Below the pieces are notes generated by a model. It saw only the letters and a list, made by a program, of their open reading frames with translations. It ran no database searches and had not been told where the DNA came from. Shown one piece after another: positions 1 through 8,725 of a stretch of 64,000 nt of DNA. The DNA is from Micromonospora sp. WMMD882 (GTDB lineage Bacteria > Actinomycetota > Actinomycetes > Mycobacteriales > Micromonosporaceae): assembly GCF_027497255.1 (NCBI RefSeq), contig NZ_CP114903.1:1860001-1924000 (forward strand). Direction: 5' to 3'. Every line of letters begins with the position of its first letter. Position 1 is the first letter of the stretch. Position numbers and translations under genes: made by a program.

Positions 1-82
1 CGAACGGTCGGTGACGAGACCTGACACGCAGGGCTACCCGAGGGTCGCCCCGACAAACGCCGCCGGATGGCAGGGTGGGGGG

Positions 83-514
83 ATGGACACTCCACCGCTG
101 CTGATCGTGGACGCGGCAAACGTCGTCGGCTCCCGCCCGGACGGCTGGTGGCGGGACCGGGTCGGCGCGACCACCCGCCTGCGCGACCGGCTGGTGCCGG
201 TGGGTCCGGCCGGCGTGCCCCCGGAGCTGCCCGCCCCGGTCGAGGTGGTCCTGGTGGTCGAGGGCGTGGCCCGGGACGTCCCGGCCACCGAGGGCGTGCG
301 GGTGGTCTCCGCGCCGGGCTCGGGTGACGACACGATCGTGGCGCTGGTGACCGAGGTGACCGACCGCCGGCGGGTGGTGGTGACCGCCGACCGCGGGCTG
401 CGGGAGCGGGTCACCGCGCTCGGGGCGGAGGTGTACGGGCCGCGCTGGCTGCGCGGCGAGGGACAGCCGGACCGGTCCGGCCCCGGACAGCCGCGCCGCT
501 CCGGCCCCGGGTAG
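83..514 (+). CDS. NYN/YacP-like nuclease-domain protein
   Basis: This 143-residue protein looks like a small PIN/NYN-fold protein, a family of metal-dependent RNases. The acidic pattern fits: an IVDAANV stretch near the N-terminus, a central GDDTIVALV and a C-terminal VVTADRGLRERV, which together would form the Asp cluster of the active site. The ATG at 83 follows a G-rich stretch that can act as ribosome binding site. An in-frame ATG at 11 would add 24 residues of poor character. The tail is rich in Gly, Pro and Ser. No partner gene is obvious, since the next operon starts about 130 bp downstream. The fold is reasonably clear; the RNA target is unknown. Confidence 0.75.
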   Translation: MDTPPLLIVDAANVVGSRPDGWWRDRVGATTRLRDRLVPVGPAGVPPELPAPVEVVLVVEGVARDVPATEGVRVVSAPGSGDDTIVALVTEVTDRRRVVVTADRGLRERVTALGAEVYGPRWLRGEGQPDRSGPGQPRRSGPG

Positions 515-579
515 CCGCGCCGGGCGGCCGGTCCCGGCGGGCGGGAGACGGACACCGGGGCGGTAACGCCGCACGGCGT

Positions 580-606
580 GTTTTCTTTCCCGGACGGGAA
601 TAGGCT
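580..606 (+). promoter_or_regulatory. Putative promoter of the FtsK-type operon
   Basis: An inverted repeat (TTCCC, 4 nt, GGGAA at 587-600) runs directly into TAGGCT (601-606), which can serve as a -10 box. GTTT at 580-583 lies 12 nt before GGGAAT, so a weak SigB-like reading is also possible. The first start codon is at 643. Assignment is by eye only. Confidence 0.35.
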
Positions 607-642
607 CTAATGGAGTCCTCCCCGCCCCCAGGAGGTTTCGCC

Positions 643-903
643 GTGGCGAGCGTCGCCGAGCTCAAAGCCGCCATCGATGTCGCGCTCCAACAGATCGGTG
701 AAGGGCAGACAGCCGTGCAGGCAGCCGGTGAGAAGCTGGCCGAGGCCCAGCAGACCCTGGCCGGCGCGCTGGAGGGCAGCGGCCACGAGACCGTCGAGGC
801 GGCCCAGGCCTCGCTGACCCAGGCCAGCCAGGAGCTGGAGGAGTGTCTCGCCGCGACGCTTGTCGCGGTGGAGCAGGCGCAGCTCTACGTCTCCACGCTC
901 TGA
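643..903 (+). CDS. Small all-helical protein, first gene of FtsK-type operon
   Basis: An 86-residue, Ala/Gln/Glu-rich protein predicted by eye to be two long helices or a coiled coil, with no Gly or Pro-rich loops except one GSG turn in the middle. The GTG at 643 is preferred because GGAGG lies 8 nt upstream at 631-635. An ATG at 610 in frame has no binding site. Size and helix-turn-helix hairpin shape resemble WXG100/ESAT-6 proteins, but no WXG motif is present, so this is only an analogy. It stands 3 bp before the next gene and leads a four-gene operon that includes an FtsK/HerA-like ATPase. Function unknown. Confidence 0.8.
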   Translation: MASVAELKAAIDVALQQIGEGQTAVQAAGEKLAEAQQTLAGALEGSGHETVEAAQASLTQASQELEECLAATLVAVEQAQLYVSTL

Positions 904-906
904 CCC

Positions 907-1905
907 ATGTCGATCATCGAGGATATCGGGGCGCAGGTCCGCGCCGCCTCCGACGAGTTGCCGCTGGCCCCGCTGGCCCAGGCGCTGGAGAAGTTCGCCC
1001 TGGCCACCGAGCGGCTGCGGTGGGTGCGCCAGGAGTCGTCGAACCCGATGGGGGTGCCGGAGCTGTCGGCGGCCGTCGAGCACGCCGAGTCCGCCGGGCA
1101 CGCCCTGCGGGTGGCCCAGGAGCAGCTCGCCAGCTACCTGGCCGCCGTCGGACTGGGCGCGGACGGCGCGCCGGCCGGCCGTCCGCAGCCCCGGCAACCG
1201 GCGCACGACGCCCCCCGCGACGACGCGCCCCCGCCGGGCACGGTCCCGGCCGACGACCCCACCCCGGCCCCGGCGGTGCGCCGCTGGTGGGCGGTGCGGG
1301 TGGCGGAGCTGACCGGCGGCGCCGAGGGCGAGCCGAGCGGGCCGGACGAGCAGGTCACCGACGCGCGGGAGCTGCTGCGCCGGGTGGTCGGCGGGGTGAG
1401 GGCCGGCGACCGGTCCCGGGTGCACGCCGAGCTGCGGCGGGCCCACGCGGACGTGGGCCTGGGCCTGGCCACGGTCACTCCGCCGCTGCTGCGGGAGCTG
1501 GCCGGGGAGCTGCTCGGGCACCCGCCCAAGGCGCCGGACCTGCCGAAACTGCGCGACGCGCTGGACGGCCGGGTCCGTGACCTGCTGCCCGGTCTGCCGC
1601 CGCCGGTGCTGGAGACCGTGCTGACCCGGGTCTGTCGGATGCCCCCGCCGAAGCAGCGCGCCGAGGAGGAGCAGCCGCACCCGGCGGACCCGGCGGTCGC
1701 CGCCGGCGTGCTCACCGGCCTGCTGCTGGAACGACTCGGCCGGGACCTGCCCGAGGAACGTCCCGACGACGGCGCAGCCGACCGGGGCGGCGGGCCGGGG
1801 CCGGACGCGACGCGCCGATCCGGGGCCGCCGGGGCCGGCCACGATCCGGCGGGCCGACCGCGTCCGCCGGCCCCCCCGAGCGCCGGGCCGGGCCGGCATG
1901 GCTGA
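907..1905 (+). CDS. Helical protein with Pro-rich middle, FtsK-type operon
   Basis: A 332-residue protein of unknown function. The first 80 residues are helical and heptad-like (repeated Leu/Ala, Glu, Arg). A disordered Pro/Asp-rich linker follows at about residues 90-125. A second helical domain spans about 125-270, and the C-terminal 60 residues are Gly/Pro/Arg-rich. No enzymatic motif or membrane segment is visible. It begins 3 bp after the small helical protein, and its last 8 bp overlap the start of the ATPase gene, so the products are probably made together and may form one complex. Confidence 0.8.
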   Translation: MSIIEDIGAQVRAASDELPLAPLAQALEKFALATERLRWVRQESSNPMGVPELSAAVEHAESAGHALRVAQEQLASYLAAVGLGADGAPAGRPQPRQPAHDAPRDDAPPPGTVPADDPTPAPAVRRWWAVRVAELTGGAEGEPSGPDEQVTDARELLRRVVGGVRAGDRSRVHAELRRAHADVGLGLATVTPPLLRELAGELLGHPPKAPDLPKLRDALDGRVRDLLPGLPPPVLETVLTRVCRMPPPKQRAEEEQPHPADPAVAAGVLTGLLLERLGRDLPEERPDDGAADRGGGPGPDATRRSGAAGAGHDPAGRPRPPAPPSAGPGRHG

Positions 1906-4582
1906 CCGCCGGGCACAACTGGTGGGACGGGTCCGGGGTCTGCTCTCCGAGGCGTTGGGGTCGACCCGGGGCCGGCTGGCCGCCGCCCGCGCCGAGCTGG
2001 TCGCCGGCCAGGACCGCCTGGAGCGGGTGCGTCGGGCCGCGGCGACGGTGCCGCAGCGGGTCGGCGCGGAACGCGACCGCCGGCTCGCCGAGATCGACTC
2101 CCGGTACGGCGCGCAGATCGCCACGCTGGTCCAGCGGGCCGCGGCGGCGGCGGAACGGGAGGCGCCCGGGGCGGCGTCGGCGGAGTGGGCCGGCTGGACG
2201 CCGACGCCGGCCGCGCGCGCCGAGCCGCCCGGCGCGGTGCGGATCGGCACCGTCCGGATCCCCGGCGCGGAGCCGGTGCCGGCCCTGGTGCCGCTGCTGG
2301 ACGTCGGCCACGTGCACCTCACCGGAGGCGACCGGGCCGGTTGCGACGCGGTGGTCGCCGCCCTGCTGCTGCGCAGCATCGGCCGGGCCGACCCGGGCGC
2401 GGTCCGGTTGATCGGGTACGACCCGGAGCACCTCGGCGGCGGCCTGGCCGGGTTCGCCCCGCTGGGCACCGCCGGCCTGCTCACCTTCGTCGGTCCGGGC
2501 GGGCTGGGCCGGCTGCTGGACGACCTGGTGGAGCAGATCCGCCGGATCAACGAGACGGTGCTGGCCGGCGAGCACTCGTCCCTGCGGGAGCTGGCCCTGG
2601 CCACCGGGCGGCGGCCCGAGCCGTGGCGGGTGGCCGTGCTGCTCGGCGGGGACGAGCTGACCCGGCACGAGCGCGGCCAGCTCGACCGGATCGTCCGCGC
2701 CGGGGCCGCCTGCGGGGTGCACCTGGTGGTGCGCGGCATCGCGCTGCCGGACGACCCGACCGTGCAGCGGGTGCTGGTCGCCCCCGGCGACGTCCGCGTC
2801 GGCGGGCCGGGCGGCCTGCCGGTACGCCTCGATCCGCCGCCCCCGCCGGTGCTGGTCACCGAGACGTGCCGGCGGGTCGCCGGAACGGTCGCGGCGGGTC
2901 CGGCCCCGACGCCGTTCACCGAGCTGCTCCCGCCGCCGGAGCAGATGTGGCGGGAGGACTCCTCGACCGCGCTGGTCGCGCCGATCGGCGAGGCGCCGAA
3001 CGGCCGTCCGGTGCTGCTCACCCTGGGCGACTACCCGCCGCACGCGTTGATCGGCGGGCCGTCCGGCACCGGCAAGACCAACCTGATCTTCGCCTGGATC
3101 GGGGCGTTGGCCTCCCGCTACTCCCCCGCCGAGCTGGAGTTCTACCTGCTCGACTTCAAGGAGGGGGTGTCCTTCGCCCGGTTCGCCCAGGGCCGGCGGG
3201 ATCCGAGCTGGCTGCCGCACATGCGGCTGGTCGGCATCAACGTCAACACCGACCGGGAGTTCGGCCTGGCCCTGCTGCGGTTCCTCGCCGAGGAGCTGCG
3301 CCGGCGGGCCGACGCGGCCAAGCAGCACGAGGTCACCAAGCTGGCCGAGCTGCGCGCGGTGGACCCGGACGGGCACTGGCCCCGGATCGTGGCGGTGGTC
3401 GACGAGTTCCAGATGCTGCTCGCCGGCCGGGACGTGGTCGCCCGGGAGGCCGCCGACCTGCTGGAGGACCTGGCCCGGCGGGGCCGTTCCCAGGGCATCC
3501 ACCTGGTGCTCGCCTCGCAGGACGTACGCGGCATCGAGGCGCTGTGGGGTCGGCCGGCGCTGGTCGCCCAGTTCACCCTGCGGATCGCGTTGCCCAAGGC
3601 GTTGCGGATCCTGGCCGAACGCAACGACGCGGCCCAGTCCCTGCCCCGCCACCACGCGGTGGTCAACGCCGAGTCCGGGATGGCCGAGGGCAACCAGGTG
3701 GCCCGGATCCCGTCGGCCAGCGAGTGGGAGACCTGGAGCGAGCTGCAGCACCGGCTGTGGCGGATGCGCCCGCCGGACGCCGCCCCGGCCCGGCTGTTCG
3801 ACGGCGACGCGATCCCCCGGCTCGCCGAGGCGCCCGACTTCCGGGCGCTGACCCCGGCCCGGCAGCCCGGCGGCCCGCGCGGCCCGGTCGCGCTGCTCGG
3901 CGAGATCATCGACGTGCAGGCCCGCTCGGCGGCGCTGCGGCTGCCCCGCGCGCCCGGCCGCAACCTGGCGGTGCTGGGCACCCGGGTCGACGAGGCGTGC
4001 GCGGTGCTGGACGCCGCCGGCCGCTCCCTGGCCCGCCAGCACGAGCCCGGCTCGGCGCGGTTCTCCATCGCCTGCCTCGACCCGGACGCCGACCACGCCG
4101 CCCGGGCCCTCTACGCCGACCTCGCCGACGACGCCGCCTGGTACGACGAGGAGACCGTGCCGGAGCTGATGGCCGAGACGGCCGACGCGCTGACCGCCCC
4201 GGGCACCCCGGCCACCCCGCACTACCTGCTGCTCTACGCCGTCGACGCGGCGGCCGGCCGGCTGGGCGCGCGGGTCGGGCGGCGTACCGGCCTGGAGCAC
4301 CTGCGGCACGTCCTGCACGACGGGCCGGAACGCCGCACCCACGTGCTGGCCTGGTGGCGAGGGGTGGCCCGGATGCGCAACGACCTGGGCGGGCCGGCGT
4401 CCCGCACCGACCAGATCGGCGCGTGGGTGGCCCTCGACGTGCAGGGCGGTGAGCTGGGCTCGTCGCTCTACCCGGGCACCGGCGGGCCGGACTGGTACCC
4501 CCGCCCGTGGCGGGGGCTGTTCTTCGACCGGGCGGTGCACCGCACCGGCCAGACCATCATCCCGTACGGACTGCCCCGATGA
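1898..4582 (+). CDS. FtsK/SpoIIIE-type (HerA/FtsK superfamily) ATPase, soluble
   Basis: An 894-residue ATPase of the FtsK/HerA superfamily. Walker A GPSGTGKT is at residues 387-394 and Walker B IVAVVDEF at 497-504, followed by a SQGIHLVLASQD strand-loop typical of FtsK motors. Residues 1-90 form a coiled coil rich in Arg, Glu and Ala. There are no transmembrane helices and no C-terminal gamma winged helix, so it is not the cell-division FtsK. Unlike EccC of type VII secretion it has a single motor domain. The start overlaps the previous gene by 8 bp, and its stop codon overlaps the ATG of the next gene (ATGA). It is likely the motor of a complex with its three neighbours. Substrate (DNA or protein) cannot be read from the sequence. 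Confidence 0.9.
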   Translation: MADRRAQLVGRVRGLLSEALGSTRGRLAAARAELVAGQDRLERVRRAAATVPQRVGAERDRRLAEIDSRYGAQIATLVQRAAAAAEREAPGAASAEWAGWTPTPAARAEPPGAVRIGTVRIPGAEPVPALVPLLDVGHVHLTGGDRAGCDAVVAALLLRSIGRADPGAVRLIGYDPEHLGGGLAGFAPLGTAGLLTFVGPGGLGRLLDDLVEQIRRINETVLAGEHSSLRELALATGRRPEPWRVAVLLGGDELTRHERGQLDRIVRAGAACGVHLVVRGIALPDDPTVQRVLVAPGDVRVGGPGGLPVRLDPPPPPVLVTETCRRVAGTVAAGPAPTPFTELLPPPEQMWREDSSTALVAPIGEAPNGRPVLLTLGDYPPHALIGGPSGTGKTNLIFAWIGALASRYSPAELEFYLLDFKEGVSFARFAQGRRDPSWLPHMRLVGINVNTDREFGLALLRFLAEELRRRADAAKQHEVTKLAELRAVDPDGHWPRIVAVVDEFQMLLAGRDVVAREAADLLEDLARRGRSQGIHLVLASQDVRGIEALWGRPALVAQFTLRIALPKALRILAERNDAAQSLPRHHAVVNAESGMAEGNQVARIPSASEWETWSELQHRLWRMRPPDAAPARLFDGDAIPRLAEAPDFRALTPARQPGGPRGPVALLGEIIDVQARSAALRLPRAPGRNLAVLGTRVDEACAVLDAAGRSLARQHEPGSARFSIACLDPDADHAARALYADLADDAAWYDEETVPELMAETADALTAPGTPATPHYLLLYAVDAAAGRLGARVGRRTGLEHLRHVLHDGPERRTHVLAWWRGVARMRNDLGGPASRTDQIGAWVALDVQGGELGSSLYPGTGGPDWYPRPWRGLFFDRAVHRTGQTIIPYGLPR

Positions 4583-5247
4583 ACGAGCCGGTCACCACCG
4601 AGTCGTACGCCGCCTGCCTGCGCCGGCTGGCCGAGCTGACCGCCCAGGCGACCGCCCGGCGGGCCGAGGCGCAGGCGTGGCACGAACGCCAGTGCGCCGC
4701 CGCCGAGCGGGCCGTCCGGGAGGCCGACGAGCAGGTCCGGCGGGCCGAGGCGGAGGTGACCGAGGCGACCGAGCTGGTGGAGCGGGTGGACGCCGAGGCG
4801 ACCCACCTGTGGCAGGTGCTGCGCGGTCGGGTCGGCGCGGGCGGTCGCCGGCTCGGCGACCCGCCGGGCGCGGCCCGGGACGCCTCGACCGACCCGATGG
4901 TCGCGTTGGAGCGGGTCCGGGAGCTGCTGGACCGCACCCGGCAGCCGGGGGACCTGCCCGGCTCGACGAACCCGCTGCTCGCCCTCTGCGGGGTGCTCGG
5001 CGCGACGGTCGCGTACCTGATGGGGCTGGCCGCGCGGGCCGCCGGCGCGCGGTACGGCGGTGACCTGGCCGTGGGGTTGCCGGTGATCGCCCTGGTGGTG
5101 TCCCTGCTCGGGCCGCTGATCGGGCTCTGGCCGGCGAAGCTGCTCGCCGACCGCAGGCACGCCCTGCTGGGTCCCCGGGCGATGACGATCGTGCTGGTCG
5201 CGGGGCTGCTCACCACCGTCTTCCTGCTGGTCACCTCGCCTGGCTGA
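4579..5247 (+). CDS. Coiled-coil membrane protein, last gene of FtsK-type operon
   Basis: A 222-residue protein with an N-terminal coiled coil (about residues 10-80, long runs of Ala, Glu and Arg) and three hydrophobic segments in the C-terminal half (about 130-155, 165-185 and 198-220). It would sit in the membrane with the coiled coil in the cytoplasm. It is translationally coupled to the ATPase through an ATGA overlap. The obvious idea is that it anchors the soluble ATPase and its helical partners at the membrane. No recognised domain. Confidence 0.8.
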   Translation: MNEPVTTESYAACLRRLAELTAQATARRAEAQAWHERQCAAAERAVREADEQVRRAEAEVTEATELVERVDAEATHLWQVLRGRVGAGGRRLGDPPGAARDASTDPMVALERVRELLDRTRQPGDLPGSTNPLLALCGVLGATVAYLMGLAARAAGARYGGDLAVGLPVIALVVSLLGPLIGLWPAKLLADRRHALLGPRAMTIVLVAGLLTTVFLLVTSPG

Positions 5248-5292
5248 GCCCCGTTCCGGTCGCGCCGCGACGGGTCCGGTCCGCGCCGCCGG

Positions 5293-6942
5293 TCAGCGGG
5301 CCGGCAGGCAGGCCCGCCCGGTGAACGCGGGGTCGGGTTGCCGGTCGCCCGCCCAGACCGGGTTGGCGGCGAGCGCCAACGGTGGCGCCTGCCAGGCGGC
5401 CCCGAGCCGCTGGATCAGCGCGTACTCGCGGCGGGTCCGCTGGATCGGCGTGCCGGCGAGGAAGGCGAGCAGGTCACGCTGCACCGACTCCTGCCCGAGC
5501 AGCGCGCCGTGCACGCCGACGATCTGGAAGACCGGGATGCGGCTGTAATCGCCGGGCGGGGCCTCGGTGGCCGCGACGATGGGCAGGAAGGCGATCACGC
5601 GTACCCCGGGCACCGGGCACATGAGCTGGTTGCGGTAGAAGGGCGCGTCGTCGAGCAGCGAGCGGACGAACGGCTCGTCCGGTCCCTCGTCCGGGCCGCC
5701 GAGGGCCGCGACCAGCCCGAAGATGACCCGCAGTTGCCAGCCGGTGACGACGCCCCAGCCCCGGTCGGCGTTCGGGGGCGGATACTAGGCCCGCCCGGCG
5801 TTCACCAGCGGGCTGAGCATGACCAGCGACTCCACCGCCGGGTGCGGACGCCGGGCCAGGTAGGCGCGGGCGACCATCGCGCCCTCGCTCTGCCCGACCA
5901 GCGCGACCGGGCGGCCGGTCCGCTGGTGCAGCCGGTCCACCTGCTCCTCGAGCAGCCGGACGCTCTCGGCGACCGAGATCGTGGTGGCCTGCGGGTCGTA
6001 GGGCAGGGGTTGCCCGCCCGGTCCGAGGCCCCGGTAGGAGAACTGCCGCACCCGCGGGTCGGCGGACCGCTCGCCGTCGTAGGCGGAGCCGTAGCCGGCG
6101 AGCAGCAGCACCGCCTGGTCGACCTGTGGTGGCAGCGGGCGGTCGAACACCGCCGTCTCGGTCCGCAGCGCGCCGCCGGGCACGGCGTTCACCAGCAGCG
6201 GAACCGCCGCCGGTACGGCGAGCGCCAGCAGCGCCGCCAGTGGGGTGACCGGCACCCGGGCCCACCTGACGTGGGACGCCAGCAGCGCGGCCCGCATCGT
6301 CTGCTTCCACAGCAGCCCGTTCACCAGCCCGGCGGCCGTCGCGACCGGCACCGTCCACCAGCCGGGCACGCTCCAGCACACCGCCCCGGCCACGGTCAGC
6401 GTCAGGAAGTTCAGCAACGACCAGCCGACCATCGACACCGGTGGCAGCCCCCGCCACCAGACCCGCACCACGGCGGCCCGTTGCAGGAACGGCGCCAGCA
6501 GGATCATCGGCAGCAGGGACGCCAGCAGCACCCACGACAGGGCGACCACCGCGGCGGCCACCGAGACGACCGCCCACGGCGTGACCACGAGCACGACCGT
6601 CAGGGCGAGGACCAGGTTGCGGCGTACCAGCCAACGCAGCGGTGGCCGGGGGGTCCGCGCCGGCCAGGCCAGCACCACCAGGACGGTGTGGAACACGCCC
6701 CGGCCCAGCACCACCAGGGCGAGCCAGAACAGGAAGTCCGGCCACGACTCGTGGTAGACGTAGAGCCACCGCAGGTCGTGGTAGGTGTCGTACGGCCAGA
6801 CGGAGCCGCTCTGCGCAGCCAGCCCCTCGGCGGCCCGGAATCCCATGACGACCAGGACGACGCCCTCGATCATCGGCGGCAGGCTGGTCAGGACGAGCAG
6901 CCCGACCAGCCTGCGGTCCGGAGTCGGCACCACGTCCCCCAT
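5293..6942 (-). pseudogene. Membrane alpha/beta hydrolase interrupted by in-frame TAG
   Basis: The reading frame from the ATG at 6942 (strong GAGGGAGGGC binding site) encodes several N-terminal membrane helices and then an alpha/beta-hydrolase domain with a nucleophile elbow GQSEG. It stops at a TAG on the minus strand (plus-strand CTA at 5785-5787) after 385 residues, in the phrase SPLVNAGRA. The same frame continues without another stop to 5293 for 163 more codons. That continuation, YPPPNADRGWG followed by a normal loop and helix pattern, reads as the second half of the same domain. A single base change from TAC to TAG would explain it. Either the gene is a fresh pseudogene making a truncated protein, the stop is read through, or this is a sequencing error. 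Confidence 0.8.
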
Positions 6943-7042
6943 CCTGCGCCCTCCCTCGCAGGTTCCACGAGCGGCCGGCGGAATGTCGGCGATCGCGGTG
7001 GATTACCGCTGGCGGGACGGCGACGCAGGACGCCGGACGCGG

Positions 7043-8344
7043 TCAGGCGGGCACGACGACGGCTTCGCGCAGCAACCGGCGGGCGACGACGAGACGGTCG
7101 TCGTCGTCGAGGCCGGGCAGGTCACCGACCCGGGACACCGCGCCGGTGAGCAACGCCCGGACCGCCTCCCCGCACACCGCCGGCAGGTCGACCGTACGGT
7201 CGAACAGGCGCAGGATCACCCGGCCCGGACGGTCGTCGACGAGCTGCCAGCGCAGGCCGGGACGGGCGGTGAGGGCCATGTCGACGGTCAGCTCCCGCAG
7301 CGCGGCGGCCTGGGCGAGCGGCCGGATCGGCGCGGGCCGGGCCGCCGGCCAGAGCCGCCGGCGCAGCCGGTCGGCGACCGCCGCCGCGGGCACGGTCGAC
7401 AGCCAGTCGCGCAGCGCCTCGACGGTCCCGGTCAGCTCGGGCCCGACATCGTCCGGCGCGGCCAGGTCCGCGCCGAACGGCACGCCGGCCCGCAGCCGCG
7501 GGTCCTCCGCGGCCAGCGCCAGCAGCTCCTCCACGATCGCGTACCGGGTCAGCGCCCGCACCCCGATGGTCAGGTGCAGGGAGCTGTCCTCCTGGGCCTG
7601 GGCGCTGTGCAGCCAGCCGCGGGGCAGGTACAGCGCGTCGCCGGGGCCCAGCACCACGTCGAGGGCGGCCGGGCCGTCGGCGGTGGCGGCGACCTCGTCG
7701 GCCCGGCCGCCCCACGCCTGGCGTTCCAGCGGGTCGGGCAGCACGGGCGGGTGGATCCGCCAGCGTTTACGGCCGTCCACCTGCAGCACGAAGACGTCGT
7801 GGGTGTCGTAGTGGGTGGCGAAGCCCTGGTTGCCGGGCGGGGTGAGGTAGGCGTTCACCTGCACCGGCTGCCCGATGGCCAGGGCGAGGTCACCGGCCAG
7901 GTCGACGAGCGGGGGCCAGTTGCGGTGCAGGCCCTGGAAGACCAGGGTCGCGCCGTCGGCGTACTGCTGCAGGATCCGCTCGTCGAGGACCTGGTCGCCG
8001 ATCTCGGCGCCAGCGCCGCCCCCGCCGGTCCACCGGTCCGCCGGCACGAGCTGGCCGTCCCGGGCGACGCGCAGGAACGGGGTACGCAGCCCGCGCCGGC
8101 TGAGCAGCTCGTCGGCGTCGGCGGGGCTGAACAGGTCGGTGAAGCCGGCGGGGTTGGGCAGCTCGTCGGCACGGGAGAGCAGCGGGGCGCGTCCCCAGTG
8201 GGCGGCGGCAAACGTTTCCGGCCCGACGGCGACACAGCGGGCGAGGGCGGCGGGCGCGGCCGGGCCGGTGGCGGGCGGGCGCACGGAGGAGGAGACCGCC
8301 GGGCGGCTGTCGTGGCCGCCCGGCGGTCGGATGGTCGTCGTCAT
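7043..8344 (-). CDS. JmjC/cupin_4-type Fe(II)/2-oxoglutarate oxygenase
   Basis: A 433-residue protein of the bacterial JmjC (cupin_4, RoxA-like) group, which hydroxylates amino-acid side chains using iron, oxygen and 2-oxoglutarate. The iron triad is visible as H178-x-D180 in THYDTHD and H246 in PRGWLHS. The lysine/arginine expected near the co-substrate lies in GRKRWRIHPP. A C-terminal winged-helix-like region follows, as in ribosomal oxygenases. It starts 3 bp after the stop of a gene for a repeat peptide and is surely co-transcribed with it, so the peptide is a natural candidate substrate. The alternative is a ribosomal protein, as for E. coli RoxA. Confidence 0.88.
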   Translation of the reverse strand: MTTTIRPPGGHDSRPAVSSSVRPPATGPAAPAALARCVAVGPETFAAAHWGRAPLLSRADELPNPAGFTDLFSPADADELLSRRGLRTPFLRVARDGQLVPADRWTGGGGAGAEIGDQVLDERILQQYADGATLVFQGLHRNWPPLVDLAGDLALAIGQPVQVNAYLTPPGNQGFATHYDTHDVFVLQVDGRKRWRIHPPVLPDPLERQAWGGRADEVAATADGPAALDVVLGPGDALYLPRGWLHSAQAQEDSSLHLTIGVRALTRYAIVEELLALAAEDPRLRAGVPFGADLAAPDDVGPELTGTVEALRDWLSTVPAAAVADRLRRRLWPAARPAPIRPLAQAAALRELTVDMALTARPGLRWQLVDDRPGRVILRLFDRTVDLPAVCGEAVRALLTGAVSRVGDLPGLDDDDRLVVARRLLREAVVVPA

Positions 8345-8347
8345 GGA

Positions 8348-8590
8348 CTACCGGGCGCCACCGTCGGCGCCACCGTCCTGCTGACCCGGCGTCGCGCCAC
8401 CGTCGGCCGGACCCTCCGCGCCACCGTCAGCGCCACCGTCCTGCTGACCCGGCGTCGCGCCACCGTCGGCCGGACCCTCCGCGCCACCGTCAGCGCCACC
8501 GTCCTGCTGACCCGGCGTCGCGCCGCCGTCGGCCGGACCCTCCAGGCCGCTGCCGCCGGTCGTGGTGATGTCGTCGTCGTTCAGTGCCAT
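8348..8590 (-). CDS. Repeat peptide (3 x 21 residues), candidate precursor peptide
   Basis: An 80-residue peptide: a 16-residue leader beginning MALNDDDITTTGG, then three identical 21-residue units (residues 17-37, 38-58, 59-79), each with the order EGPADGG, ATPGQQ, DGGADGGA, and a final Arg. The ATG at 8590 has GAGGGAG upstream; an in-frame ATG at 8677 is much less plausible. The peptide has no Cys, is acidic and Gly-rich, and would be unstructured. Its gene lies 3 bp upstream of a JmjC oxygenase gene. A short acidic leader, repeated core and adjacent modifying enzyme are the layout of a ribosomally made, modified peptide, with the repeated Asp or Gln as possible hydroxylation sites. No exporter or protease is next to it, so this remains a hypothesis. 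Confidence 0.7.
   Translation of the reverse strand: MALNDDDITTTGGSGLEGPADGGATPGQQDGGADGGAEGPADGGATPGQQDGGADGGAEGPADGGATPGQQDGGADGGAR
8354..8542 (-). repeat. Three tandem 63-bp coding repeats
   Basis: Three in-frame copies of a 63-bp unit encode the three 21-residue peptide repeats. The copies are nearly identical at DNA level, including synonymous positions, which points to recent duplication or ongoing slippage/recombination. Confidence 0.95.
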
Positions 8591-8646
8591 GGGTGCTCCC
8601 TCGGATGTGCCGCCCTCGGGTGTCGGGGGCCGCCGTGCCGCCGGTG

Positions 8647-8672
8647 GTACCCGCCACCCGATCTTCTCTAAC
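8647..8672 (-). promoter_or_regulatory. SigB/SigF-like promoter of the repeat-peptide operon
   Basis: On the minus strand GTTA is followed after 16 nt by GGGTAC, one mismatch from the SigB/SigF -35 consensus GTTT with a good -10. It lies 57 nt before the ATG at 8590. Confidence 0.5.
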
Positions 8673-8725
8673 CACACCGTAGTCGGCGTCCGCCGGGCCC
8701 GCGACGGATCGCGGCACGCCGCGCG

